A stretch of DNA of 64,000 bases, taken from contig NZ_JAAIUV010000007.1 in assembly GCF_010975035.1 (NCBI RefSeq), positions 62,001 to 126,000 on the forward strand, in the 5' to 3' direction. Below the pieces are notes generated by a model. The model had not been told where the DNA came from and ran no database searches. It saw nothing but the letters and a program-made list of their open reading frames with translations. The stretch comes from Neobacillus thermocopriae (GTDB taxonomy: Bacteria > Bacillota > Bacilli > Bacillales > Cytobacillaceae). Positions 11,601-20,878 of this stretch are shown here, piece by piece. A program made the position numbers and the translations under genes. How positions within the stretch are numbered: the stretch's first letter is position 1; every line of letters begins with the position of its first letter.

Positions 11601-12902
11601 TTACGCATTAAGCTTTGGTTCGACTTGGATGGCTGTTTTTTGTTTCTTTTCAATAATGGGTTTAGGCTTAACCATTTCAGGATAGCCGTAACTTCCATGT
11701 TCGCTAATATCAAGACCAATGATTTCTTCTTCTTCGGTTACACGTAATCCGTTCATTAATGCCTTCATGATGGATAAAAGAATAAACGAAACAATAAAAG
11801 CAAAAGCCCCACAAACAATCACTCCTAAAGCTTGAACACCAAGTTGGTGGAACCCGCCTCCATAAAACAGTCCCGCTTGGCCGACAGTGGCCAGTTCTGG
11901 AGTGGCAAAGAATCCAGTTGATAATGTTCCCCATATTCCAGCCGTCCCATGTACAGAAAGGGCAGCAATAGGGTCATCAATTCTTTTCTTCTCAAAGAAA
12001 CGAATGCTAAAGAATACAAGGATTCCAGCGATGAAACCGATCAAGACAGCAGCCCATGTATCAACAAATGCACAGGAAGCTGTAATGGCAACCAAACCTG
12101 CTAATGCTCCATTTAGCATCATTGGTACATCTGCTTTTCCTAGAACAATCCAGGAGATGGTCATCGCAGCAATTACCCCAGCACCAGCCGCCAAGTTAGT
12201 ATTGACAGCGACAAATCCGAAAAAGGCGTTGTCAACAGACAGAGTACTTCCCGCATTAAATCCAAACCATCCAACCCATAGGATTAAGACGCTAAGAGCA
12301 GTAAATACTTGATTATGCCCTGCAAGATTATTGGCTGAACCATCTTTATTGTATTTTCCAATACGTGGTTTTAGGATTATTGTCGCTGCAAAAGCTGCCA
12401 TTGCACCTGTCAAGTGAACGACAGTGGAACCGGCGAAGTCTTGCTTCCCATGCTCTGCTAACCAACCGCCACCCCAGATCCAATGGGCAATCGGAGGATA
12501 AACGATAATGGAAAATAGGACAGCAAAGATTAGATATGCACTAAGTTTAGCTCTTTCAGCAAATCCACCAAACGCAATAGTTAAGGAAATGCCAGCAAAC
12601 GCTAATTGAAATAAAAAGAATACTGGTCCTGATAGTCCTAAGCCTTCCACTTCATATCCAGAATAAAAGAAATCCGAAAGACCGATTAAAGAATTTCCTT
12701 CTCCAAAAATGAATCCATAACCGACTGCCCAAAACATGATGGAACCTATACCAAATGTTAAGATTGTTTTTCCAGCGATATGTCCGGCATTTTTCATACG
12801 GGTAGATCCTGTCTCAAGAAGGATAAACCCCCCAATCATTAGGATGACAAGAACGGCACCAATCATCACCCACATGCTGTTCATTAAAAATGTCGTATCC
12901 AT
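11601..12902 (-). CDS. amtB: ammonium transporter (Amt/NrgA family)
   Basis: Trimeric membrane channel for ammonium/ammonia. The protein has 433 residues with about 11 membrane segments. Family features visible are FILLETGSTRMKNAGHIAGK near the N-terminus, the DFAGSTVVHLTGAMAAF signature with the first pore histidine region, and VHGTAGIWGTLSTGFFA with the second. The ribosome binding site AAAGGAGGAG precedes the ATG. In B. subtilis the homologue (nrgA) is followed by a PII gene. No glnK/nrgB follows here, so the gene stands alone with its own terminator. tnrA lies directly upstream, and a TnrA box in the promoter region suggests activation under nitrogen limitation. Confidence 0.95.
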   Translation of the reverse strand: MDTTFLMNSMWVMIGAVLVILMIGGFILLETGSTRMKNAGHIAGKTILTFGIGSIMFWAVGYGFIFGEGNSLIGLSDFFYSGYEVEGLGLSGPVFFLFQLAFAGISLTIAFGGFAERAKLSAYLIFAVLFSIIVYPPIAHWIWGGGWLAEHGKQDFAGSTVVHLTGAMAAFAATIILKPRIGKYNKDGSANNLAGHNQVFTALSVLILWVGWFGFNAGSTLSVDNAFFGFVAVNTNLAAGAGVIAAMTISWIVLGKADVPMMLNGALAGLVAITASCAFVDTWAAVLIGFIAGILVFFSIRFFEKKRIDDPIAALSVHGTAGIWGTLSTGFFATPELATVGQAGLFYGGGFHQLGVQALGVIVCGAFAFIVSFILLSIMKALMNGLRVTEEEEIIGLDISEHGSYGYPEMVKPKPIIEKKQKTAIQVEPKLNA

Positions 12903-12992
12903 TTTTTCTCCTCCTTTATTTTATGTTCATCTTTCTAACAATTTGGATATATTTGAATTTTCTTACATATGTAAGATTTTTTTCTACAATTA

Positions 12993-13009
12993 TGTAAGGA
13001 AATATAACA
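12993..13009 (-). promoter_or_regulatory. TnrA box upstream of amtB
   Basis: TGTTATATTTCCTTACA (minus strand) matches the TnrA consensus TGTNANAWWWTNTNACA with one mismatch. A TTGTAG-18 bp-TAAGAA promoter downstream places the box centre at about -48, the usual activation position. Confidence 0.7.
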
Positions 13010-13082
13010 AATATTTTTTTGAACTGGTTTTTTATTGAACTGGTGGAGTGAGCGGAGGAAAAGGACACAAAAAAAAAAGCCA

Positions 13083-13418
13083 TTAAGAATAAGGGCCTTT
13101 ACGTATACCAAAATGGGCATTCAATTGTCCTTGAATCATTTTTCTTTTCATTTCATCTGGATTCTGTTTCTTTTGAGCACGAAGCATTTCTTTTCTTATT
13201 TCATGTGTTTGCACACCATCTTCAATTTTGTTGGCGATTTCTACTAATAATTCAACATCCTCGAAAGAGTATTTTCGGTTTCCTCCCGGAGTACGCTCAG
13301 GAAAAATAAGCTTGCGTTCTTCATAGTAGCGAATTTGCCGTTCGGAAAGTCCTGTCAGCTCTTTGACAATCCCAATGGTAATCACTTTTTTATATTTATA
13401 AGACGAATCACTTCCCAT
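13083..13418 (-). CDS. tnrA: MerR-family nitrogen regulator TnrA
   Basis: Global nitrogen-limitation regulator. The N-terminal winged-helix MerR DNA-binding domain covers roughly residues 13-80 and has [20 protein letters not shown] and [17 protein letters not shown]. The C-terminal tail [12 protein letters not shown] corresponds to the segment through which TnrA contacts feedback-inhibited glutamine synthetase. The length is 111 residues, and it lacks the longer C-terminus of GlnR. ATG at 13418 is preferred over the GTG at 13427 because GGTGAG is 9 nt from the ATG. It lies upstream of amtB, a likely target, and carries its own perfect TnrA box, implying autoregulation. Confidence 0.93.
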   Translation of the reverse strand: MGSDSSYKYKKVITIGIVKELTGLSERQIRYYEERKLIFPERTPGGNRKYSFEDVELLVEIANKIEDGVQTHEIRKEMLRAQKKQNPDEMKRKMIQGQLNAHFGIRKGPYS

Positions 13419-13486
13419 TTTAGTCACTCACCACACTTATTTATTTCTTACATTTTATACAATTTTAATCCAGTTAGCACCAATCA

Positions 13487-13503
13487 TGTTAGAAATTCTT
13501 ACA
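13487..13503 (-). promoter_or_regulatory. TnrA box upstream of tnrA
   Basis: TGTTAGAAATTCTTACA is a perfect match to TGTNANAWWWTNTNACA. A TTGGTG-18 bp-TATAAA promoter follows on the minus strand, putting the box centre near -48, consistent with positive autoregulation. Confidence 0.8.
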
Positions 13504-13519
13504 TTGATTTCGTTATGTA

Positions 13520-13549
13520 AAAAACCAGGGAAGGACTCCCTGGTTTTTT
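13520..13549. terminator. terminator after the 99-residue coiled-coil gene
   Basis: AAACCAGGGA-AGGAC-TCCCTGGTTT forms a strong hairpin flanked by A and T runs on both sides, overlapping the stop codon of the minus-strand gene. It works in either direction by sequence. Confidence 0.85.
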
Positions 13550-13847
13550 AATACTCCCCATCAAATGGTGTGAATGGGAAGTTAAATCGTCTTTCTACTG
13601 CCCGCAGACGTTGATTTACCCGTTGTAAACGGCGCTCCAATCGGGTAACTCTCCTTTCTAATTGTTCGATTTCTCTCTGTTGGCGATTATTTTCTCTTTC
13701 TAACTGGCTAACTCTGCGCTCCAACTGTGGTTGGCGATCTGGATCATAGGATTCTGTCGGTACATAAGGATTGATTTGTTCTGGCGTGGCATAAGAATTG
13801 TAATCATAAGGGTACTGTGGAAATTGGTAGTATCCATATGGGTTCAT
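13548..13847 (-). CDS. small coiled-coil protein with a Tyr/Pro-rich N-terminus, unknown function
   Basis: No function is recognised. The 99-residue product has two parts. Residues 1-40 are rich in Tyr, Pro and Asn (MNPYGYYQFPQYPYDYNSY), a composition seen in spore-surface proteins. Residues 41-88 form a continuous Arg/Glu/Leu heptad region (QLERRVSQLERENNRQQREI onward), a predicted coiled coil. The AAAGGAGAG ribosome binding site and the terminator at the stop codon support a real monocistronic gene. A spore coat or exosporium-associated role is only a composition-based guess. Confidence 0.75.
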   Translation of the reverse strand: MNPYGYYQFPQYPYDYNSYATPEQINPYVPTESYDPDRQPQLERRVSQLERENNRQQREIEQLERRVTRLERRLQRVNQRLRAVERRFNFPFTPFDGEY

Positions 13848-14203
13848 TAGGCAACTCTCCTTTTGTTTATGAATGCCCTATACATTATGTAGGCAATCAT
13901 GGAGAAGTAACGGCGAATGCCTAGATGATTTTTTGGAAGAAATAATACCTTAAATTAAGGAGAGGTCCTTATGCATGGGAGTAGTTATTTTTTACCATTA
14001 AAAGATATATTCACAAAACTATTTTACCGTATTAAAATAATAATCAACTATTGAATGTATATTTACAAATTTAATAGTATAAAAATGTAATTTTAGAATA
14101 TTATCTATTTTTGTAAAAAACCACTTTAAAAATAGTAGGGAATGATGTATATTCTAAACATTAAAAAAATTATAAAGATAGTAAATTAGAGGAGGTTAAA
14201 CAT

Positions 14204-15010
14204 ATGAAAAAATTTAAATGGTGGGCAACATTGATAGTTTCAGCGTTCCTTTTAGTACTTTCTGCCTGTGGAGCAAGTGAAACGAGCGGCGGAGGAGAGA
14301 AGAAGAAGAAGTTAAGGGTTGTTACAGATGCGGCTTATGCCCCATTCGAATATCAAGATAAGGGAGAAGTAGTCGGATTTGATGTTGATTTCATAAAAGC
14401 AGTTGCCAAGCAGGCAGGGTATGAGTTAAAAGTGGAGCATGTTGGTTGGGACCCATTATTTGTAGAAATTAAAGGGAAAACGGCAGATCTAGCAGTTTCT
14501 GCTATTACGATTAATGATGATCGAAAACAAACTTATGATTTCTCCGTACCTTACTTTTTGTCAACGAATAAAATTCTAATTCCAAAAGATAGCGATATTA
14601 AGAGTGCTGCAGATTTAAAAGATAAAGTTGTTGCTGTTCAAAACGGAACTACTGGACAAGAAGCAGTTGAAACTCTATTAGGTAAAGAAAATAAAAATGT
14701 GAAAAAATTTAAAGATAATAATCTGGCAATCATGGAATTAAAGAACGGCGGTGCAGATGCGGTAGTAGCGGATAATACCGTCATTGAAGAATATGTAAAA
14801 AATAATCCAAATGAGAATTTTATTGTCATTGAAGATGATGGAGCTTTTGAAAAAGAGTTCTACGGCGTATTGTTCCCTAAGGAAAGCAAGTTGAAGGTCG
14901 AATTCGATAAAGCGATTAAAGAAATGATGGAAAATGGCGAATATGCGAAAATCTACAAAAAGTGGTTTAAAGTAGATCCGGATTTAACGGAACTCAAAAC
15001 GCAGCAATAA
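14204..15010 (+). CDS. polar amino acid ABC transporter, substrate-binding lipoprotein
   Basis: Extracellular lipid-anchored solute-binding protein of the SBP_bac_3 family. A lipoprotein signal peptide (residues 1-22) ends in the lipobox LSAC. The mature domain begins LRVVTDAAYAPFEYQ and has the family features VGFDVDFIKAVAKQAGYEL, WDPLFVEIKGKTADLAVSAI and DFSVPYF. At 268 residues it has the usual length. It is the first gene of a three-gene importer whose order (binding protein, one permease, ATPase) and sizes match B. subtilis artP-artQ-artR. The substrate could be arginine, glutamine or another polar amino acid. A hairpin terminator follows before the permease gene. Confidence 0.9.
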   Translation: MKKFKWWATLIVSAFLLVLSACGASETSGGGEKKKKLRVVTDAAYAPFEYQDKGEVVGFDVDFIKAVAKQAGYELKVEHVGWDPLFVEIKGKTADLAVSAITINDDRKQTYDFSVPYFLSTNKILIPKDSDIKSAADLKDKVVAVQNGTTGQEAVETLLGKENKNVKKFKDNNLAIMELKNGGADAVVADNTVIEEYVKNNPNENFIVIEDDGAFEKEFYGVLFPKESKLKVEFDKAIKEMMENGEYAKIYKKWFKVDPDLTELKTQQ

Positions 15011-15021
15011 TAATTGGTTAC

Positions 15022-15065
15022 AAAAATTGCGTAACTCGTACAGCCTGGCAGTTACGCAATTTTTC
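15022..15065 (+). terminator. hairpin terminator between binding-protein and permease genes
   Basis: AAAAATTGCGTAACT and AGTTACGCAATTTTT form a near-perfect 15 bp stem ending in a U-run. It lies inside the ABC operon, so it is probably partial and leaves the binding protein in excess. Confidence 0.8.
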
Positions 15066-15117
15066 TCTTAAATACATCGTGATGGTCTGTAGGTTTTTAT
15101 AGGGGGATTTTATAAAT

Positions 15118-15774
15118 ATGGATATTCGTTGGGATTTACTTGCTGAATATGCTCCTTTTTTTGTAAAAGGGACGCTTTTAACGATTGGACTTTCTGTTTG
15201 TAGTATTTTATTAGGAACGATTTTTGGTTTATTCATCGGACTGGGAAAAATGGCACAGAATAAGCTGATTTCGCTGCCATTTAATATTTATATTACTTTT
15301 TTTCGCGGGACGCCACTATTAGTGCAAATTCTATTAGTTCATTTTGGTTTGGTGCCTCTAATATGGGGAGAAACCAATGGCATTCTAGCCGCAATTATTG
15401 CTCTTTCACTAAACTCAGCCGCCTATGTAGCCGAGATTTTTCGCGCTGGAATCCAGTCGATTGATAAAGGGCAAATGGAAGCAGCTCGTTCACTTGGGAT
15501 GAATCATGTACAGGCTATGCGTTATGTCATATTGCCTCAGGCATTTAAACGTATGATACCTCCACTTGGAAATGAATTTATTGTCCTAATTAAAGATTCG
15601 TCCTTAGCGGCAATTATTGCCGCCAAAGAACTCATGTATTGGGGACAGGCTATGCAGGGGCAGTATTATCGTGTATGGGAGCCATATCTGACAGCCGCAT
15701 TGATTTACCTTGTATTAACTTTTTCGTTAAGTCTATTGCTATCTCGACTTGAAAGAAGGTTGGCTGTACAATGA
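15118..15774 (+). CDS. polar amino acid ABC transporter permease (HisM/GlnP type)
   Basis: Inner-membrane subunit with about five membrane helices. The sequence opens [20 protein letters not shown], and the diagnostic permease segment [18 protein letters not shown] is present. The EAA loop that contacts the ATPase reads [20 protein letters not shown] followed by [19 protein letters not shown]. At 218 residues it matches ArtQ-like proteins and presumably acts as a homodimer, since only one permease gene is present. Its stop overlaps the ATPase start (ATGA). Confidence 0.92.
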   Translation: MDIRWDLLAEYAPFFVKGTLLTIGLSVCSILLGTIFGLFIGLGKMAQNKLISLPFNIYITFFRGTPLLVQILLVHFGLVPLIWGETNGILAAIIALSLNSAAYVAEIFRAGIQSIDKGQMEAARSLGMNHVQAMRYVILPQAFKRMIPPLGNEFIVLIKDSSLAAIIAAKELMYWGQAMQGQYYRVWEPYLTAALIYLVLTFSLSLLLSRLERRLAVQ

Positions 15775-16493
15775 TTGAAGTGAAAAATTTAAAAAAGACA
15801 TTTGGCAATAATGAAGTTCTGAAGGATATTAGTGTGACTATTAATCCTCAAGAAGTAGTAGTGGTGATTGGGCCGTCCGGTTCCGGCAAGTCAACCTTCC
15901 TGCGCTGCCTAAATTTGCTGGAAACAATTAATGGTGGTCATGTTTGGATTGAGGGGAAGGACATTACGGATAAAAATACGGATATTAACAAAATTAGAAC
16001 CGAAGTAGGCATGGTGTTTCAGCAATTTAACTTGTTTCCGCACAAAAAGGTAATTGAAAATATTATGCTGGCACCTGTAAAAGTTAGGAAAGTATCACCA
16101 GAAAAAGCAAGAGAAAAAGGATTAGAGCTTTTGAGGAAAGTAGGGTTGGCGGATAAAGCGGAAGCCTATCCAGATTCTTTATCAGGCGGACAAAAGCAGC
16201 GGGTGGCCATTGCCAGAGCCCTCGCGATGGAACCGAAAATTATGCTCTTTGATGAGCCTACTTCAGCACTTGACCCAGAAATGGTCGGTGAAGTTCTTGA
16301 AGTTATGAAACAGTTGGCCAAAGAAGGAATGACCATGGTCGTCGTCACCCATGAAATGGGGTTTGCTAAAGAAGTAGGGGATCGTGTCCTATTTATGGAT
16401 GGCGGTGTGATTGTAGAAGAAGGTAATCCTAAGGAAATTTTCGAAAATCCACAGGAAGAGCGGACAAAGGCATTTTTAAGTAAAGTATTGTAA
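15771..16493 (+). CDS. polar amino acid ABC transporter ATPase (GlnQ/ArtR type)
   Basis: Cytoplasmic ATPase of 240 residues. Walker A is GPSGSGKST, the Q-loop [20 protein letters not shown], the ABC signature [17 protein letters not shown], and Walker [20 protein letters not shown], with the switch histidine in [10 protein letters not shown]. All are typical of the polar amino acid (PAAT) subfamily. It is translationally coupled to the permease, and an intrinsic terminator follows immediately. Confidence 0.94.
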   Translation: MIEVKNLKKTFGNNEVLKDISVTINPQEVVVVIGPSGSGKSTFLRCLNLLETINGGHVWIEGKDITDKNTDINKIRTEVGMVFQQFNLFPHKKVIENIMLAPVKVRKVSPEKAREKGLELLRKVGLADKAEAYPDSLSGGQKQRVAIARALAMEPKIMLFDEPTSALDPEMVGEVLEVMKQLAKEGMTMVVVTHEMGFAKEVGDRVLFMDGGVIVEEGNPKEIFENPQEERTKAFLSKVL

Positions 16494-16494
16494 T

Positions 16495-16523
16495 AAAGGA
16501 GGCAGGTTAAGCCTCCTTTTTTG
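16495..16523 (+). terminator. terminator of the amino acid ABC operon
   Basis: AAAGGAGGC-aggttaa-GCCTCCTTT followed by TTTG, directly after the ATPase stop. Confidence 0.85.
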
Positions 16524-16621
16524 TATATATTAGACTTTAAGAAATGTCTAGAGATTTACGATATGTCAATATTTAATCGCTATCGCTTTTCTAATAGATA
16601 AGATCGTGTCTTTTCGACTTA

Positions 16622-16845
16622 GAGAACTGTCTAGCTTCAGTGCCCTAGCAATAGTATCCTTCGGTCTCCACCCTACGATAAGTCAACATCGAATCACCTT
16701 CGGCTTTTCGTGTTTCCTATATCTCGGTTGGAGGCCACCACAAAGAAGGGTTCGTCAGCATCTGCATCGCACGACCAAAAGCGATAGCTTTTGGGAGGAG
16801 GCCATACGCAGCTGTCCAGAGGGCTTCCGCTTTTCTGACTCTAAA
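16622..16845. repeat. intergenic Bacillus-type repeat element
   Basis: The stretch begins near CTGTCTAGCTTCAGTGCC and ends near GGCTTCCGCTTTTCTGAC. These end motifs recur in a non-coding repeat that I recognise from several Bacillus and Geobacillus genomes. It is richer in G+C than its A/T-rich surroundings. Six-frame reading gives only short frames of odd composition, so no gene is called. No transposase is present. Confidence 0.55.
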
Positions 16846-17000
16846 CTGAAATACATATGTTACAATTTTAATAAATAGATTTGTTAGAATCGTATAATTG
16901 GGACTTATAATCATCAATAGCGTCGAATAGTATAAGGAATAGTTATGTCTCTTTTTTACATATTAATGAAAATTGAATGTTTGTAATTGGAGGGAAAGAA

Positions 17001-19754
17001 ATGGCGATAGAACAGCAGTTAAAAGATAAAACCTATTATCAAATGTTCATCAATGAACATGAAAATATTCATCCCATCCTCGCCCTTGGAGAGGCTTTTC
17101 AGGAAGAGGCTCAAAAAGATTTGCCTGATTTAGCCGATATACGGTTTGCGCAAGGGGAAGTGTATTTTCACCATAAGGATTATGAAGCTGCTATTTTTAA
17201 ATGGGAAAATATTACAAATGAACTTGAACCTTGGGCGAGAAAAAATATAGCCGATGCTTACTATGAGCTGGGAATGTTATCTCAAGCCGAAGATATTTAT
17301 ACAGCATTGGAAGTAGACGATCCTACACTTAGAGCAGAAGTAGCATTAAAGTTGTTTTCACTTTACATTCATCGTGAAAAAGTCAATGAGGCAGTGACAA
17401 CGATTAAAAAAGCCGTTCAAACCAATCCTGATTATCCAAATGTTACGAGTATTGCTCGTGATTTTTTTGAGAAGGAAGAAGACTGGTCTAATGCGGTGGA
17501 ACTAGCAGTCAATGAAGCAAAGCGAACAGGATCACTAGAATGGTTTGATATATTGCTATCTTATATTGAAATGGGTGTAACAAAAGCTTTTGCACCAAAC
17601 TATTTTACGCAAGCATTAGTGAACCTGTATAACATCGATGTGAAGAAGTTTGAGCAACTTGTTTCCGCGTTTTGGAATAGTTGGCGTAATGAAAATACCT
17701 ATCTCACATGGATGAATGAAGTAAATCATCTCTTATTAAACCTTGATTTGAATCGAGATGATAATTGGTCAGAGCTTTCTAAACTCCATAAGGAAACATA
17801 TATAAGTTTGATTGCCGGAGGGTATTTTATTAAGGAACTTCAAGATTATGTTCCTGTATTGCTGACAAACTGGATGCGTTTGGCTGATAACAAAAACATT
17901 GTTCCGGCTGCTGCATCTGTTTTAGCGTGGAATGAACTATTTCCTGCTAGTTTGGCTGTCAATATAGTGGAGGAGGCTGAACAACTTATTAGCGTGACCT
18001 CGTTTGACATGGATGAATTGGAGGAATGTCTGAAACTATTTGAAGCCATTATGACTTGGGCTGAATCCAATGAAATGGGTAACAACAATCGGGTTCGGTG
18101 GATTGTGGAGAAAATAGTAGATTTTGATACACAACATTTACTTGTTACAGGTATTTGTGATAGTGGGAAATCTACTTTTATTAATACCATTCTCGGGGAA
18201 GATCTGCAGGATAGTCCAACTTCATCTGTAGTCATGTTCAGTCATGGGCAGGAGGAAGAAATTTTTGAAATTAATGATGAGGAATGTAGGAAGCTTTCTG
18301 GATTCTCGGATTTCCGGGAACGAATGGGACGCCTCCGCAATGCATTGAATTCTATTATTGAATTTAACTATCCTAACAACTTTTTAAAGGAACAAAAGTT
18401 TGCATTGATGGATACACCTGGACTGAATGGAAATCAACAGGATCACTATGAGGTTTTTAAATATTTACAGGTGGCAGATTCCATTTTATTTGTTCTAGAT
18501 GCCAATGAACCACTAACGAATAAGGAGCGCGCAATTATTAATCAAATACAGGAGCAGGCGCCGGATTTACCGATTCATTTTATTATTAGTAAAATGGATG
18601 TATTTGAGGATGAACAAGATGCATTACGAATTTTTGAAGAGACGAAAGAGGCAATCCATTCATCTTGGCCAGATGCTCAAGTGATGCCGTTTTCTTCGCA
18701 GTATGACCGAAATCAGCAGATTGGTGACCTTAAAGAGTTTTTGAAATTATGTAAGAATACGAGAAACATAGAAGATAAGCGCCTAGCCAAATTGCTTTAT
18801 TATATTAGAACGACGATTGCCGGACTCCTGCAGAAACGGATTGATATAGAAAATCAATTAATAGAAACGGTCCGTTGGAACGAAGAAATGCACATGAAAT
18901 TGAATGGTGGGCTTAATCAATTGAAAGATACGGAGCTCCATAAATCGCGCATGATTACAAAAATGTTTGCGGAAATAAAGGAATCCGTTGAAGTTGAATT
19001 GATAGAAAATGTCCCTAAAATACTAAAAGCGTGTGCGGAATTAATTAAGGAAGACAGTAATTTTAGCACCATTCATTTAGACCTTAACAAAGAAATGAAT
19101 AAACGCCTTCAGGATTACCTGGAAGAGCAGGTTATGCCAAAATTTTATCGTACTATGCAAGAATGGATTGAGAATTGCCAAGAAGAGCTTGGACAGAGCC
19201 AAGAATTTTTATATGAACTTGGTGATGGATTCAACCAAATGTATGGAGAGGAATATGTAAAGCTTGATTGTGATTTTAAAGTGTTGGATGACTGGCGCCG
19301 TGATATTGACCGAATGACAAGTCACTTCCAATTGGAAACTGTGAATATATTACTGCGCCGCACTCCTTCACAAATTTTACTTAAGAGTGCTGGTAAGCTA
19401 TTTGGTGCGCTTTCGCAAAATAAGTCGATGTTATTTAACAAGTATAAATCCTTTGTAGAAAATGAAGATTATTATGAAATAGCCAAAACGGTTTCCCGGC
19501 AATTTTTCCAGCCGTTTGAGCTGTTTGAAAAATCATTTGAGCGGGATGTTCACTTATTTTATAAAAATCCATTGAATCAATTGAATCGCTGTCTAGAAGA
19601 GGCACAATCAGAAATCGAATTGAATCAGGAAAAATTAAAAGAGTTAAACGCCAATCCGGAATTGTTCCGTGATCCGTTGACATTGTTTGAAGTGCGCCTC
19701 CGACAGTTTGAGTGGATGACAGTAGCTGGGAAAGGAATGCAAACCGTCTATTAA
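17001..19754 (+). CDS. TPR-containing dynamin-like GTPase
   Basis: A 917-residue protein with two parts. The N-terminal third (about residues 45-200) is made of TPR-like helical repeats (IRFAQGEVYFHHKDYEAAIF, ADAYYELGMLSQAEDIYTAL). A GTPase domain follows with G1 GICDSGKST near residue 384, G3 DTPGLNG near 470 and G4 SKMD near 529. The C-terminal 300 residues are helical and resemble the stalk of bacterial dynamin-like proteins. G1 has Ser-Thr after the Lys as expected. The start at 17001 is set by GGAGGGAAAG. The frame to 16977 lacks a ribosome binding site. It is monocistronic. Dynamin relatives remodel membranes, but the role of this TPR fusion is unknown. Confidence 0.8.
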   Translation: MAIEQQLKDKTYYQMFINEHENIHPILALGEAFQEEAQKDLPDLADIRFAQGEVYFHHKDYEAAIFKWENITNELEPWARKNIADAYYELGMLSQAEDIYTALEVDDPTLRAEVALKLFSLYIHREKVNEAVTTIKKAVQTNPDYPNVTSIARDFFEKEEDWSNAVELAVNEAKRTGSLEWFDILLSYIEMGVTKAFAPNYFTQALVNLYNIDVKKFEQLVSAFWNSWRNENTYLTWMNEVNHLLLNLDLNRDDNWSELSKLHKETYISLIAGGYFIKELQDYVPVLLTNWMRLADNKNIVPAAASVLAWNELFPASLAVNIVEEAEQLISVTSFDMDELEECLKLFEAIMTWAESNEMGNNNRVRWIVEKIVDFDTQHLLVTGICDSGKSTFINTILGEDLQDSPTSSVVMFSHGQEEEIFEINDEECRKLSGFSDFRERMGRLRNALNSIIEFNYPNNFLKEQKFALMDTPGLNGNQQDHYEVFKYLQVADSILFVLDANEPLTNKERAIINQIQEQAPDLPIHFIISKMDVFEDEQDALRIFEETKEAIHSSWPDAQVMPFSSQYDRNQQIGDLKEFLKLCKNTRNIEDKRLAKLLYYIRTTIAGLLQKRIDIENQLIETVRWNEEMHMKLNGGLNQLKDTELHKSRMITKMFAEIKESVEVELIENVPKILKACAELIKEDSNFSTIHLDLNKEMNKRLQDYLEEQVMPKFYRTMQEWIENCQEELGQSQEFLYELGDGFNQMYGEEYVKLDCDFKVLDDWRRDIDRMTSHFQLETVNILLRRTPSQILLKSAGKLFGALSQNKSMLFNKYKSFVENEDYYEIAKTVSRQFFQPFELFEKSFERDVHLFYKNPLNQLNRCLEEAQSEIELNQEKLKELNANPELFRDPLTLFEVRLRQFEWMTVAGKGMQTVY

Positions 19755-19765
19755 ATGTTTTTAGG

Positions 19766-19801
19766 AGATGTCGACAGTTTGATGCGACATCTTCTTTTTT
19801 T
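19766..19801 (+). terminator. terminator after the TPR-GTPase gene
   Basis: GATGTCG-acagtttgatg-CGACATC hairpin followed by TTCTTTTTTT. Confidence 0.8.
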
Positions 19802-19856
19802 ATAAAAACTAGTTTGTTACCGAATTTTGAATTGGACTGGTTGTTTTCTTAGTTTA

Positions 19857-19871
19857 AATTTTCTGAATTTT
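19857..19871. promoter_or_regulatory. weak CodY-like box upstream of the acyl-CoA operon
   Basis: AATTTTCTGAATTTT matches 13 of 15 positions of AATTTTCWGAAAATT. It is 125 bp before the SDR start, in an A/T-rich region, so chance is a real alternative. Confidence 0.3.
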
Positions 19872-19995
19872 ATGCTAATATTTAAGGGGTGAGAATATAT
19901 AAAGCGAATGTCTACAGGGTAAACATCTTATCTCAAAAACTTGTTTACATAAACTTCTATAAAGAAAATATATTTTCTTGCAGGAGGAATTTTTT

Positions 19996-20763
19996 ATGAA
20001 AATGGAAGAATGCCGTGCGATTGTTACCGGTGGAGCATCGGGATTGGGGGAAGCAACCGTTCGAAACATCGTACAAAAAGGTGGAAAAGCGGTCATATTT
20101 GACCTATCGGAGGAAAATGGTCAACGTCTCCAAAAAGAATTGGGTGAATCTGTTTTATTTTTAAAAGCCGATGTTACGAAGGAAGCAAACATTCAGGAAT
20201 TAGTACGGAAAGCGTCAGAATTTATGGGAGGAATTAATAGTTTAGTAAATTGTGCCGGCATTGCGATTGCAGAAAAAGTGATAGGGAGAAAAGGAATTCA
20301 TGATCTATCACTATTTTCCAGAGTAATCAGTGTTAATTTAATAGGATCCTTTAATGTCCTTCGCATTGTAGCCGAAAACATGATTAGGAATGAGCCAAAT
20401 GACCAAGGGGAAAGAGGCGTTATTATTAATACTGCATCTGTTGCAGCATTTGAAGGTCAAATTGGCCAAGCTGCCTACAGTGCATCTAAAGGTGGCATTG
20501 TTGGAATGACCCTTCCGATTGCTAGAGAGCTAGCCCGATACGGAATTCGTGTCATGGCCATAGCTCCGGGACTTTTCCATACTCCAATGTTTAATACGCT
20601 TCCTCAAGAAGCAAAGGAATCACTTGGAAAAATGGTTCCTTTTCCATCGCGGCTTGGTAATCCAAGTGAATATGCCCAACTAGTCCAAAGCATTATTGAA
20701 AACCCAATGCTGAATGGTGAAACGATACGCCTCGATGGTGCCATTCGGATGCAACCAAAATAA
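19996..20763 (+). CDS. short-chain dehydrogenase, 3-hydroxyacyl-CoA dehydrogenase type 2-like
   Basis: Classical SDR of 255 residues. The NAD-binding motif is [14 protein letters not shown] near the N-terminus, NCAGIA stabilises the fold, the catalytic serine lies in [12 protein letters not shown], and Tyr161/Lys165 in YSASK. The insert before the active site ([20 protein letters not shown]) and the APGLFHTPM segment resemble the 3-hydroxyacyl-CoA/2-methyl-3-hydroxybutyryl-CoA dehydrogenase subgroup (HSD17B10-like). The ATG at 19996 follows AGGAGG by 8 nt. It heads a four-gene unit of acyl-CoA metabolism, which supports a hydroxyacyl-CoA substrate. Confidence 0.85.
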   Translation: MKMEECRAIVTGGASGLGEATVRNIVQKGGKAVIFDLSEENGQRLQKELGESVLFLKADVTKEANIQELVRKASEFMGGINSLVNCAGIAIAEKVIGRKGIHDLSLFSRVISVNLIGSFNVLRIVAENMIRNEPNDQGERGVIINTASVAAFEGQIGQAAYSASKGGIVGMTLPIARELARYGIRVMAIAPGLFHTPMFNTLPQEAKESLGKMVPFPSRLGNPSEYAQLVQSIIENPMLNGETIRLDGAIRMQPK

Positions 20764-20878
20764 TAGAGTAATTTTATAATCTTAGTGCTCTCCAATTGAG
20801 AGAAAGGAATCACGGAAGTTAGAGGTGATTCGATATAAATGATCGTACGGTGGATGATAGAAAGTGAGGAAAAATATA

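Noticed and set aside
16606-16878. 90-codon frame in the intergenic repeat
   Set aside because: Composition is non-protein-like, there is no ribosome binding site, and it lies in a non-coding repeat.
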